NCBI GenBank assembly: GCA_019414265.1
Contig: DXMJ01000001.1
Coordinates: 1,266-32,763, forward strand
Length of the DNA stretch: 31,498 nt
Direction: 5' to 3'
From: Collinsella sp.
GTDB taxonomy: Bacteria > Actinomycetota > Coriobacteriia > Coriobacteriales > Coriobacteriaceae
The notes under the pieces were generated by a model. That model had not been told where the DNA came from. It saw only the letters and a program-made list of their open reading frames with translations, and did no database searches. Positions 1 through 7,245 of the stretch are shown piece after piece (position 1 is the stretch's first letter; every line of letters starts with the position of its first letter). The position numbers and the translations under genes are program-made.

Positions 1-539
1 CTCAGGATCTCCGAGATGCGGCGCTTGATGGTGCCCTCACTCATAAACAGCTCGGCCGCGATCTCGCGGCGGCTCTTGCCCTCGCAGGCAAGGCGCAAAA
101 TCGACAGCTCAACATCGTCGAGTGCCGCCGTGCCCGAAAAAATGCTCTCGGGCGGCTTGGGAAACGTGCAATAGCCCGCCAGCGTGGAGCGCATCACGGC
201 GAACAGCTCGTCGATACCGACGTTCTTGTACACAAAGCTATCGACGCCCGCCTCGCGGGCCTGATCGACAAAGGTGATCTCGGGCATGCCGGTCATGATA
301 ATGATGCGACACTCGGGCAGCTGCTCCTTGATGCGCGCCGCCGCCACGATGCCGTTGGAATCATGTTCGGTGCATACGTCCATCAGTATCATGTCCGGGC
401 GCTCCCTGAGCGCGACACCCAAGGCCTCGGAGGCATCGGCGATGGCGGAAACAACGGTCATATCGGGCTGGTCGCCAACGGAGCGCGCCAGGCTCTCGCG
501 CAGGATGGCCTGGTCTTCGACAATTAACACGCGGATCAT
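1..539 (-). CDS. NarL/LuxR-type response regulator (3' end cut by window edge)
   Basis: Two-component response regulator; 179 residues are visible and the C-terminal end lies outside the window. The receiver domain (about 1-120) shows the acidic pair E8/D9 in VLIVEDQ, the phosphoacceptor D54 in MILMD, the switch threonine in IIIMTG and K105 in SFVYK. A LuxR-type helix-turn-helix follows (about 140-179: LDDVELSILRLACEGKSRRE, then AAELFMSEGTIKRRISEIL). The ATG at 539-537 overlaps the stop of the upstream histidine kinase as ATGA, so the two are translationally coupled and this is almost certainly its partner. By family it is expected to be a phosphorylation-dependent transcription factor; the target genes cannot be read from the sequence. 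Confidence 0.93.
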   Translation of the reverse strand, partial: MIRVLIVEDQAILRESLARSVGDQPDMTVVSAIADASEALGVALRERPDMILMDVCTEHDSNGIVAAARIKEQLPECRIIIMTGMPEITFVDQAREAGVDSFVYKNVGIDELFAVMRSTLAGYCTFPKPPESIFSGTAALDDVELSILRLACEGKSRREIAAELFMSEGTIKRRISEIL

Positions 540-2035
540 GAGCTTCTCCTTTGGACCGTGGCGCTGGAGGCGAGCGGAATGGATACCGTAAGCGTAAAGG
601 GTGGGGCGGCATGGACCTCAAGGCTGCCGCCCAGATTCTGTGCGACATGCCTCATGCCAGGGATACCCGTTCCCTCGCGATACGATACGGGGGCCGGGGA
701 GCCGTCGTTAGAGATGGTCATGCGCGCGATGTCGCATCCGTTCGACTCCTCCTGCCACAGGTGCACATGGACCTGGTGGGCCTGCGCGTGCTTGGTGGCG
801 TTGGTCGAGGCCTCGCGGATAATCTGCAAAAAGGTCGCCGCGACACGCGCGTCCTCGGGCAGCGCGCCCTCAACATCGATCTGCACACTCACCAGGCCAA
901 AAGCATGGATGATATCGCCCAGCTGCTCTGCAGGCTCGCTGGCACCGTCACTACGCAAATCGGCGGCGATTGAGCGCAGCAACGGGTCAATCTGCTCGAG
1001 TGACTCGTCATCCAGGCGCCCCTCCTCCAAATAGCGATGAAGAATGGACAGGCGCTGCCCGATCACATCGTGCACGCGGGCGCGCATACGTAGGTAAGCC
1101 GCATTGTCGGCAACCTCTTTAACTTCTTCGATCTGGGCCTGGAGCTCTTGGCCCGCAAGCTCAAGCAGGTGGTTGGCTTGCGCCAAGCGGTCATGAGCAT
1201 GCGCGTACTCTGTCACATCAAGACCGATAATGCGCTCGAACGAACGGCCCGAAACCATAACACGATCGCACACAAACAGGCGAATCTCGGCGGGAGAGAC
1301 CTCGACTACCGCACGCGCCTCACCAAAACGGTCCAGATTAATCCGCACACGGTTCCTACTGCTTTCGGGCATTTGCATGCTAAGTTTGCGCAGGTCGTTC
1401 CATGTGCCGCTCATGTCGCGTAGATCGGTTGGCATATGAAGCTCCACCAGGTTTTTACGCATGCAGCGGTTCATGAGCAGCGGACGGCCCCTCGGGTCTA
1501 GATACAGGATGCCCACGGGAATCACGTTGATGGTTTCAATCGTCGAGAATGCGGTGATATCCTCCTGGCGGTTACGGACGTCCATCAAGAGCGCCGCGAT
1601 GGAACGGAACAGGAAGAACGCTCCCTCTGCGATAGGGACAACGGTCCACGCCGAGCCCATGGCAAAAACCACCGGCGGTGTAACGGCGACAACAAGCAGC
1701 AGCTCGACCAGCATGACGGGGCGACGATAGTGCACCATAAGCAGCACGCCATAGGCAAAAATCGCGGCATTGAGCCACAACGCTCCGCCCATTGCCCTGG
1801 CGCAAACGTCAAGCGGTGCCACCAGATACGAGCCAGACGACGCGAATAAGATGAGCGCCGAAATCATCAGGTGAAGCACAAGGCTCGCCTCGTAGGCGCA
1901 AATCACCTTACGGTTATAGGACGAGCGGCGCGATGCGATGAGCGGGACGTGGATCGTCTGCAGACACGCAGCCAGGGCAAAGACAACATCGAGCGCAACA
2001 ATTTGGGGAAGAATGAGCGAAATCTGCATCGTCAC
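536..2035 (-). CDS. Membrane sensor histidine kinase, HisKA_3/NarX-DegS type
   Basis: Sensor kinase of 499 residues. About five hydrophobic segments lie in residues 5-150, a PAS-like region at about 160-275, then a short coiled coil (280-315). The dimerisation/phosphoacceptor motif RARVHDVIGQRL carries the likely phosphorylated H322. The ATPase domain shows an N-box (REASTNATKHA, 407-417), NDGS at 443-446 and the glycine box GTGIPGM (455-461). The start is GTG at 2035-2033, which overlaps the stop of the upstream gene (GTGA); an ATG two codons later is the alternative. It is expected to phosphorylate the response regulator that follows with an ATGA overlap. The signal sensed is unknown. Confidence 0.93.
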   Translation of the reverse strand: MTMQISLILPQIVALDVVFALAACLQTIHVPLIASRRSSYNRKVICAYEASLVLHLMISALILFASSGSYLVAPLDVCARAMGGALWLNAAIFAYGVLLMVHYRRPVMLVELLLVVAVTPPVVFAMGSAWTVVPIAEGAFFLFRSIAALLMDVRNRQEDITAFSTIETINVIPVGILYLDPRGRPLLMNRCMRKNLVELHMPTDLRDMSGTWNDLRKLSMQMPESSRNRVRINLDRFGEARAVVEVSPAEIRLFVCDRVMVSGRSFERIIGLDVTEYAHAHDRLAQANHLLELAGQELQAQIEEVKEVADNAAYLRMRARVHDVIGQRLSILHRYLEEGRLDDESLEQIDPLLRSIAADLRSDGASEPAEQLGDIIHAFGLVSVQIDVEGALPEDARVAATFLQIIREASTNATKHAQAHQVHVHLWQEESNGCDIARMTISNDGSPAPVSYREGTGIPGMRHVAQNLGGSLEVHAAPPFTLTVSIPLASSATVQRRSS

Positions 2036-3915
2036 TCACCCGCCCTCGGCATCAAGACGATCATGCGCAGCTGGCCGGGCTCGCCCTCAAAGCGGTATGC
2101 CACGTTGCGCCCTTGCAGAGCGCTTTCGAGCTCTTGCGCAGCGGGCGTCTGCGAAAGATCTTCATCATCGTTGGAAAAAAGCGTGGCGCGCAGCTCGACA
2201 CTGCATCGGTCATGGTCGCCCAAGTGATACATAAGCGCCGGATGGTCGGTGGTGTAGGCAAAAAACGCAAAGTCATACACGCAGTCGTACAGGGCGCTTA
2301 CCGTACTGGCGTGCAACGGGCGCCGTATGGCGATAATCGAGGCGCAATCGATATCGATGGTGCGCAGGTCGCTTGCGAGTTCATTGGCAATGAGCTGAAT
2401 GCGGTCGCGATCAAAACCGCTCTCCCCGTGCTGTGCCAACGTGAGCGACCCCTTGCGTTTGCAATAGGCGACGAGCATCTTGGCGCGCTGCAGCATGCGA
2501 TAACGCTCGTGCGAAGACGCTTCGTCGGTCAACGGCGGCAGCGAGCTCAGCAGGTCGTACATCCCTTCGAGCGCGCGGGCAAGCGCTTGGTCCACGTCTT
2601 GGACCAGCAAGGTCTCGGCCTCTTGATCTGCCAAATGCGTCTTAAGGTCGTAGTCGGCGGCGAGCAGCTCGTTTTGACGCTGCAGCTCCATGCGACGATG
2701 TGCCAGTTCACGGTTAAGCTCGTTGAGCTCCGACACGTCTTGGGCAAGCAGGGCCGATCCGCCCAGCAGTGGAAAGGCACGGTACATCACATCGGGATCG
2801 GACGCCACGGCAAAGGCATGGGCGCGGCCGTGCTCCTGGGTCCGCAACTCCTCGCACACGCCTACCGGCATTGGCTTTGACACCGGCGTGGCATAGACTT
2901 CCTGCAGGTCGCGCGTTAGAACTTTGAGGTCAAGCGGTAAGGTGTCGAAGATGCCGGCGATGTCGTGATACGACGGAATGACACCGCAATCGAGACAGAT
3001 TTCCATCGCCACCACGCACAGGACGCAATAGACGAGCGAAAAGTTGAGCCTCCATGCCCAGGGCACGCGCAGAGCATACGAGACGGCAAAGAATGCGCCG
3101 CCCAGTAGTACGAGCGCCGCCGTGCCCGAGAAACGCTGGATGCGAAAGGAAGAGGACCGACCAACCAGGATAAAAAAGGCCACGAAGTCAAAGGCCGTCC
3201 ACACGAGGACGGCGAAATAACCCCAGCCGTACGTGTAATCGTTGCTCCAGGTGTCGCTTGTGCGATCAAAGCGGAAGACCTGCTGATGAAAATCGTTGGT
3301 GAGCACAAATCCGATAAGCAGGATGGCCGCAATCCACAGCGCAGCGCAGTAGCGGCGACCCAGGCGGTGTTGTTCCAGGCCCGCAAGGCGCAGGCCGCAG
3401 AGCTGGTAGAGCAGCGGAATGAGCGTCATGGGCACGTAGTACAGATACCACAGCACGGTGGCATAGAACGGCGTGAACGACTTGTACTTGAGAATGACTT
3501 CGATCATCCACAGGGCGCAGATGGTGGCGACGGCAACAAGGCGGCGACGCAACACATAGTCCAAACAGCGCAGATAGACCGATACGCCCCAGATCGAAAA
3601 TACAATTGCGGCGACAAGCAGCGGGAGAGAGCTCGAATGGGCGAGCGCATCCACGACCTCTTCGGACACCTTGCTATAGGCGGGCACGGCGTTAGAAAGT
3701 TTGGGGTCGAAGGCGAACAGCGCCGGCAAGACCGCCAAAAGCATGAGGAACAGCGCGGTGATGGCGCCGGCGATAGCAAAGACGCGATGACGGTACACCT
3801 GATGTGTTATGCCAACAAGGAATCGCGGCATGGCGAAGAGCCTGCCACCCCTGGGATCCGCAACTGGCGCGGTCCGGGCGGCCGCGTGGCCGATATGTCG
3901 CTCGCGGGTACCCAT
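2032..3915 (-). CDS. 7TM sensor protein with degenerate kinase-like C-terminus
   Basis: Membrane protein of about 627 residues: seven or more hydrophobic segments, a coiled coil (around ELNRELAHRRMELQRQNELL) and a soluble domain about the length of a kinase core. No phosphoacceptor H-box, N-box or glycine box is visible: where an N-box would be expected the sequence reads ALYDCVYDFAFFAY. It is therefore probably an accessory sensor rather than an active kinase. It is coupled by GTGA overlap to the true kinase downstream. Start choice: an in-frame TTG at 3984 lies inside the terminator hairpin and is unlikely. ATG at 3915 has AAAGGG just upstream and a -10-like TACACT, so may be nearly leaderless. 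ATG at 3831, directly before the first membrane segment, is also possible. Confidence 0.75.
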   Translation of the reverse strand: MGTRERHIGHAAARTAPVADPRGGRLFAMPRFLVGITHQVYRHRVFAIAGAITALFLMLLAVLPALFAFDPKLSNAVPAYSKVSEEVVDALAHSSSLPLLVAAIVFSIWGVSVYLRCLDYVLRRRLVAVATICALWMIEVILKYKSFTPFYATVLWYLYYVPMTLIPLLYQLCGLRLAGLEQHRLGRRYCAALWIAAILLIGFVLTNDFHQQVFRFDRTSDTWSNDYTYGWGYFAVLVWTAFDFVAFFILVGRSSSFRIQRFSGTAALVLLGGAFFAVSYALRVPWAWRLNFSLVYCVLCVVAMEICLDCGVIPSYHDIAGIFDTLPLDLKVLTRDLQEVYATPVSKPMPVGVCEELRTQEHGRAHAFAVASDPDVMYRAFPLLGGSALLAQDVSELNELNRELAHRRMELQRQNELLAADYDLKTHLADQEAETLLVQDVDQALARALEGMYDLLSSLPPLTDEASSHERYRMLQRAKMLVAYCKRKGSLTLAQHGESGFDRDRIQLIANELASDLRTIDIDCASIIAIRRPLHASTVSALYDCVYDFAFFAYTTDHPALMYHLGDHDRCSVELRATLFSNDDEDLSQTPAAQELESALQGRNVAYRFEGEPGQLRMIVLMPRAGE

Positions 3916-3982
3916 AGTCCCTTTAGTGTACCGACAGATGGGCCGAAAAAGCGGGCCGCATGTCCCAAAATCCGCAGACGGC

Positions 3983-4021
3983 AAGGCGCCCGGTGAGCAT
4001 TAACTGCTCGCCGGGCGCCTT
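3983..4021 (-). terminator. Strong hairpin, likely terminator after the GH1 gene
   Basis: Stem 3983-3999 pairs with 4005-4021 (17 pairs with one G-T wobble) around a 5-base loop, with AA at one end and TT at the other. It lies 37 bases beyond the stop of the upstream beta-glucosidase gene. The uridine tract is weak, so termination is inferred mainly from stem strength and position between two minus-strand units. Confidence 0.75.
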
Positions 4022-4057
4022 GATTAGGAGACTCTGAAGTTGAGTGTCTCAGCTTCC

Positions 4058-5488
4058 TTAGGACAGGTCCTCACCATTCGTCTCAATGACGTGCTTGTAC
4101 CAGTCGAAGCTCTTCTTTTTGGAGCGCTTGAGGGTGCCGTTGCCTGCGTCGTCGCGGTCCACGTAGATAAAGCCGTAGCGCTTGGACATCTCGCCCGTGC
4201 CGGCGCTCACCAGGTCAATCGGGCCCCAGGTGGTGTACCCCAGCAGGTCAACGCCGTCCTCGGTCACAGCATCACGCATCGCGGCAATATGCTGGCGCAG
4301 GTAGTCGATACGGTAGTCGTCGTTGATGGAGCCACCCTCCTCGACAACATCCTTGGCGCCCAGACCGTTCTCGACCACAAACAGCGGCTTCTGATAACGG
4401 TCGTACAGGTCGTTAAGGGTGATGCGGAAGCCCAGCGGATCGATGGCCCAGCCCCACTGGCTCTCCTGCAGATAGGGATTCTTGGCGCCGGCGAAGGCGT
4501 TGCCCTGGGTGCGCTCGACATCGGGGTTATCGGCACCGGCAGAGCAGCGGGTGCTGTAGTAGCTAAAGCTGATGAAGTCGACGGTGTTGGCGGCCAGGAT
4601 CTCGCGGTCCTCGTCCGTCATGCCCACATCGATGCCCAGACGCTCGAGCTTCTTGACGGCATAGGCCGGGTAGTAGCCGCGGCTCTGGACGTCGACGAAG
4701 AAATAGTTGCTCTGGTTGTCAATCTGCGCTTGGCGCACGTCGCCCGGACGGCAGCTGTAGGGGTAGTAGCTACCTGCGGCAAGCATGCAACCGATCTTGA
4801 CCTCAGGGTCGATCTCGTGAGCGATCTTGGTTGCCCAAGCGCTGGCGACGAGCTCGTTGTGGGCGGCCAGGTACTCGACGGCCTCCTTGTTCTCGCCCTC
4901 CTCAAAGACCAGACCGGCACCCATAAACGGCAGGTGCAGGATCATATTGATCTCGTTAAAGGTGAGCCAGTACTTCACCAGACCCTTGTAGCGGGTAAAG
5001 ATCGTGGTCGCGAGGTTCTTGTAGAAGTCGATGAGCTTGCGGTTGCGCCAGCCGCCGTACTCCTTGATGAGGTGAATCGGGCAGTCGAAGTGCGTGATGG
5101 TCACGAGCGGCTCGATGCCGTGCGCCTGGCACTCGCGGAACACGTCCTCGTAGAAGGCCAAGCCGGCCTCGTTGGGCTCGGTCTCGTCACCGTTGGGGAA
5201 GATGCGGGTCCACGCCAGGCTCATGCGGAAGGTCTTAAAGCCCATCTCGGCAAAGAGAGCAATGTCCTCCTTGTAGTGGTGATAGAAATCGATGCCGGTC
5301 TGCGCGGGATAGTAATAGCCGTCCTCGAAGTCGAGCATCTTGCGCTGGCCGGAGACCACCGCATAGCGCTCGGGGCCGTGCGGAGCCACGTCCACGTTGG
5401 CAAGGCCGCGGCCGTCCACGTTGTAGGCGCCCTCGCACTGGTTGGCAGCCGTCGCGCCGCCCCACAGGAAGTCTTTACGGAAAGCCAT
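4058..5488 (-). CDS. 6-phospho-beta-glucosidase, glycoside hydrolase family 1
   Basis: 476-residue GH1 enzyme, expected to hydrolyse 6-phosphorylated beta-glucosides (cellobiose, salicin, arbutin type) in the cytoplasm after PTS uptake. The N-terminus FLWGGATAANQCEG is typical. The acid/base is E179 in TFNEIN and the nucleophile E373 in VVENGLG. The loop SAGTGEMSKRYGFIYVD contains the Ser, Lys and Tyr that bind the 6-phosphate, which argues for a phospho-glucosidase. Start: ATG 5488 with AAAGGA upstream. No PTS gene is adjacent, unlike its paralogue at 13503-14921, so the substrate must arrive through a transporter encoded elsewhere. Confidence 0.95.
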   Translation of the reverse strand: MAFRKDFLWGGATAANQCEGAYNVDGRGLANVDVAPHGPERYAVVSGQRKMLDFEDGYYYPAQTGIDFYHHYKEDIALFAEMGFKTFRMSLAWTRIFPNGDETEPNEAGLAFYEDVFRECQAHGIEPLVTITHFDCPIHLIKEYGGWRNRKLIDFYKNLATTIFTRYKGLVKYWLTFNEINMILHLPFMGAGLVFEEGENKEAVEYLAAHNELVASAWATKIAHEIDPEVKIGCMLAAGSYYPYSCRPGDVRQAQIDNQSNYFFVDVQSRGYYPAYAVKKLERLGIDVGMTDEDREILAANTVDFISFSYYSTRCSAGADNPDVERTQGNAFAGAKNPYLQESQWGWAIDPLGFRITLNDLYDRYQKPLFVVENGLGAKDVVEEGGSINDDYRIDYLRQHIAAMRDAVTEDGVDLLGYTTWGPIDLVSAGTGEMSKRYGFIYVDRDDAGNGTLKRSKKKSFDWYKHVIETNGEDLS

Positions 5489-5512
5489 GCATCAATCCTT
5501 TCGCACGCTGTT

Positions 5513-5540
5513 GTCATAGGCTCAGTATCCCTGCAAACAA
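5513..5540 (-). promoter_or_regulatory. Candidate promoter for the GH1 gene
   Basis: On the minus strand TTGTTT (5540-5535) and TATGAC (5518-5513) are separated by 16 bases, 24 bases before the start codon. A reasonable sigma-70-type match, inferred from sequence only. Confidence 0.45.
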
Positions 5541-5633
5541 CGCGTCGCTCAACGGCAACGGCGCAGGCCGACACTTCTTTTCGCACACGGCGGCCCGGCA
5601 GCCGCCCCTGCCTGACACTTTCTGATACCGCCG

Positions 5634-5680
5634 CCCCAAACCACCACAAAGGGGACAGGCACCTTTGTGGTGGTTTGGGG
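5634..5680. repeat. Perfect 19-bp palindrome with GGGGACAGGCACC core
   Basis: 5634-5652 and 5662-5680 are exact inverted repeats (19 bp) around a 9-base loop; GGGGACAGGCACC spans the loop and stem edge. The form resembles REP elements mobilised by RAYT-type transposases. Related short palindromes with a GGGGAC core occur at 8849-8879 and 26008-26039. It has no coding potential. Confidence 0.75.
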
Positions 5681-5683
5681 ACG

Positions 5684-5826
5684 GTTTGTCTCGATCTGTA
5701 ACAGGTAGGCAGCCAAAACCGGGCTTGGTGTTACAGATCGAGATTTTCGGGCAGCCCCCCGCAGTTTGTCTAAATCTGTAACAGGTAGAGACGATTTAGC
5801 CCGCTAGATGTTACAAATCGAGACGG
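5684..5826. repeat. Two tandem palindromic units, 80-base period
   Basis: Unit A begins GTTTGTCTCGATCTGTAACA at 5684 and unit B begins GTTTGTCTAAATCTGTAACA at 5764, exactly 80 bases apart. In A, 5689-5703 is a perfect 15-bp inverted repeat of 5729-5743; in B, 5769-5783 pairs imperfectly with 5809-5823. The centres differ between units while the arms are conserved, as expected for structure-selected repeats. The block fills the space between the DUF4867-like gene end and the GH1 promoter; together with 5541-5633, where nothing was seen, it accounts for this gene-free stretch. Confidence 0.75.
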
Positions 5827-5832
5827 AAGATG

Positions 5833-6477
5833 CTAGTCACAGGCGATGTCGAGGTTCTTGCCGACGAGGCCCACGTAGCCGCCCTCGGCAGCCTTGGGAC
5901 TATCTGCGTGGCAGAGAACCCACTTGTCGGCCTTCCAGTAGCAGTAGCTGTCACCGGCGGCAGGCATGTCGGCTGCGGCCTCGGGGCGCGGGCCATTGGT
6001 GCCCGCCGGCAGCGCCACCATCACCTGGAAGCCGCCGTCGTCGACCATGCAGGGCGTGTAGTGGAGCGTGGTGTTGAAGACTTCGACGACCGTACCCGCC
6101 GGCACGCGGAACGCCTTGACGCACGCGGTGTCGAGCTTGCCGCCCTCAATCTCCCAGCGATGCGCCACGAGCAGGATAAAGTCGCGGGCGCCCAGGTTAA
6201 ACTCGCTGGCGCGGTGATACTCCAGGCAGTTGAGGCGTGTGTTGTGCCCGTTGCACCAGCCGAGCTGGAAGGAGCGGCCGCCAAACATGAGAAAGCCCAG
6301 TTTATCGGCACCCTTGACGCTCTCGAGCTCCGGCGCGCTTGCTACGTACTTGCTGCCTTCGGGGATGGGCGTGGCAGAGAGCGCCTCGAGCACGAGCAAC
6401 GTGAGCTCGGACGGAACGTCATCCCAAACGTTGCCATAGGATTTGAACTCGGGATCGTTGACAGAATAGATGTGCAT
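5833..6477 (-). CDS. DUF4867-like cupin-type protein
   Basis: 214 residues, starting MHIYSVNDPEFKSYGNVWDD and continuing with FGGRSFQLGWCNGHNTRLNC, HRWEIEGGKLDT and VVEVFNTTLHYTPC. This resembles the DUF4867 family of gut bacteria, whose beta-rich, cupin-like make-up suggests small-molecule or sugar binding; the function is not established and the assignment is from memory of the family. Start: ATG 6477 with AGGAG five bases upstream. No membrane segment or signal peptide is visible. It is a single-gene unit with its own operator-like array. A link to the nearby sugar operon is inferred from proximity only. Confidence 0.65.
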   Translation of the reverse strand: MHIYSVNDPEFKSYGNVWDDVPSELTLLVLEALSATPIPEGSKYVASAPELESVKGADKLGFLMFGGRSFQLGWCNGHNTRLNCLEYHRASEFNLGARDFILLVAHRWEIEGGKLDTACVKAFRVPAGTVVEVFNTTLHYTPCMVDDGGFQVMVALPAGTNGPRPEAAADMPAAGDSYCYWKADKWVLCHADSPKAAEGGYVGLVGKNLDIACD

Positions 6478-6522
6478 GTTCGCTCCTGTTCGTAAATGTG
6501 ACTATATGAACATTCTAGAACA
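6477..6522. promoter_or_regulatory. Symmetric array of four TGTTC/GAACA half-sites over the promoter
   Basis: TGTTC at 6477-6481 and 6487-6491 is mirrored exactly by GAACA at 6508-6512 and 6518-6522, around a centre at 6499.5. Each pair has a 10-base period, about one helical turn. The minus-strand -10-like TATAGT (6506-6501) lies in the middle and the start codon of the DUF4867-like gene touches the left end. This is the geometry of a cooperative repressor operator; the regulator is unknown. Confidence 0.65.
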
Positions 6523-6561
6523 AACATGAGCGATTTTGAACGCTCGTCCCGACCACTCAAC

Positions 6562-6592
6562 AAAAAGGCGCCCCCGCATAAGCGAAGGCGCC
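6562..6592 (-). terminator. Rho-independent terminator after luxS
   Basis: Stem 6567-6577 pairs with 6582-6592 (11 pairs, two G-T) around a 4-base loop and is followed on the minus strand by TTTTT (6566-6562). It lies 30 bases beyond the luxS stop. Confidence 0.88.
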
Positions 6593-6621
6593 CAATGCGC
6601 GCGCTTTGGGCGATAAAGCCC

Positions 6622-7110
6622 TTACGCCTGCTGATAATGCAGGTGCTTCTCATCGATATCGGCCAGGTCGCGGTCGAGATAGCGACGCGCGAGCCAGTTT
6701 GCCATGGGGAGGTTCTGGTCCAGATAGTTACCGCACTCCTCGGGAGCGGCACCGGGGACATCGCCCTCAAAGCCGGCGACAAACTCGAACAGCTCACGCA
6801 CGAGCGGCAGGATCTCCTCGCTCGTCACCTCGCCAAACACGACGAGGTAAAAGCCCGTGCGGCAGCCCATGGGACCAAAGTAGACAATGCGGCTCGACCA
6901 CTCGGCATGGTTGCGAAGGAACGTCGCGCCCAGGTGCTCGATGGTGTGGCATTCGGCCGTGTTCATGACCGGCTCCTTGTTGGGCGTGGTCAGGCGCAGA
7001 TCAAAGGTGGTGACGGCGGCGCCGGTCGCCGGATCGCGGTCGATGCGGCTCACATACACGCCGGGCTCGAGCAGCAGATGGTCAACGGAAAAACTCGCGA
7101 TACGCTCCAT
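6622..7110 (-). CDS. luxS: S-ribosylhomocysteine lyase LuxS
   Basis: 162 residues, normal family length. LuxS converts S-ribosylhomocysteine to homocysteine and the autoinducer-2 precursor DPD in the activated methyl cycle. The metal ligands are visible as H55 and H59 in HTIEH and C126 in ECGNYLDQNL; the active-site cysteine is C83 in GPMGCRTGFYL. Start: ATG 7110 with AGAGGA upstream. It is bounded by its own terminator downstream and a large palindrome upstream, so is probably a separate unit rather than part of the kinase/transketolase operon. No pfs gene is nearby. Confidence 0.97.
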   Translation of the reverse strand: MERIASFSVDHLLLEPGVYVSRIDRDPATGAAVTTFDLRLTTPNKEPVMNTAECHTIEHLGATFLRNHAEWSSRIVYFGPMGCRTGFYLVVFGEVTSEEILPLVRELFEFVAGFEGDVPGAAPEECGNYLDQNLPMANWLARRYLDRDLADIDEKHLHYQQA

Positions 7111-7136
7111 GGCAGTTCCTCTCGGTAGTCAATTTA

Positions 7137-7201
7137 GGACGGGGCTCTTTTAGCTGGTTCGAATGATCGCACCAATCATACCAGTCAAAAAAGCCCCGTC
7201 C
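7137..7201. terminator. Long palindrome between kinase gene and luxS, probable terminator
   Basis: The arms 7137-7158 and 7180-7201 pair over about 20 positions (GGACGGGGCT with AGCCCCGTCC, then runs of T with A, then CTGGT with ACCAG). A nested ATGAT/ATCAT pair lies in the loop. Weaker similarity extends outward (TCAATTTA and the reverse of CAAATGA). It may terminate the kinase operon. The extended matching arms also suggest a mobile palindromic element, so function and origin are uncertain. Confidence 0.6.
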
Positions 7202-7245
7202 CAAATGAGCTACCCGGGAATAGCCTGCGGGCGCCGCGCAGCCGC

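Noticed and set aside
3916..3984. N-terminal extension of the 7TM sensor to a TTG at 3984
   Set aside because: The TTG lies inside a strong terminator hairpin and the added residues lack membrane or domain character.
4040..5701. Plus-strand open frame of 553 codons opposite the first GH1 gene
   Set aside because: The opposite strand encodes a complete GH1 enzyme with both catalytic glutamates; the plus-strand frame has no recognisable domain and runs into the repeat block.
5684..5826. CRISPR-like repeat
   Set aside because: Only two units, internal palindromes longer than typical repeats, no cas genes and no spacer pattern.
7183..7188. TTGACT as -35 of a luxS promoter inside the palindrome
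   Set aside because: No acceptable -10 at 16-18 bases; it is more likely just part of the palindrome arm.
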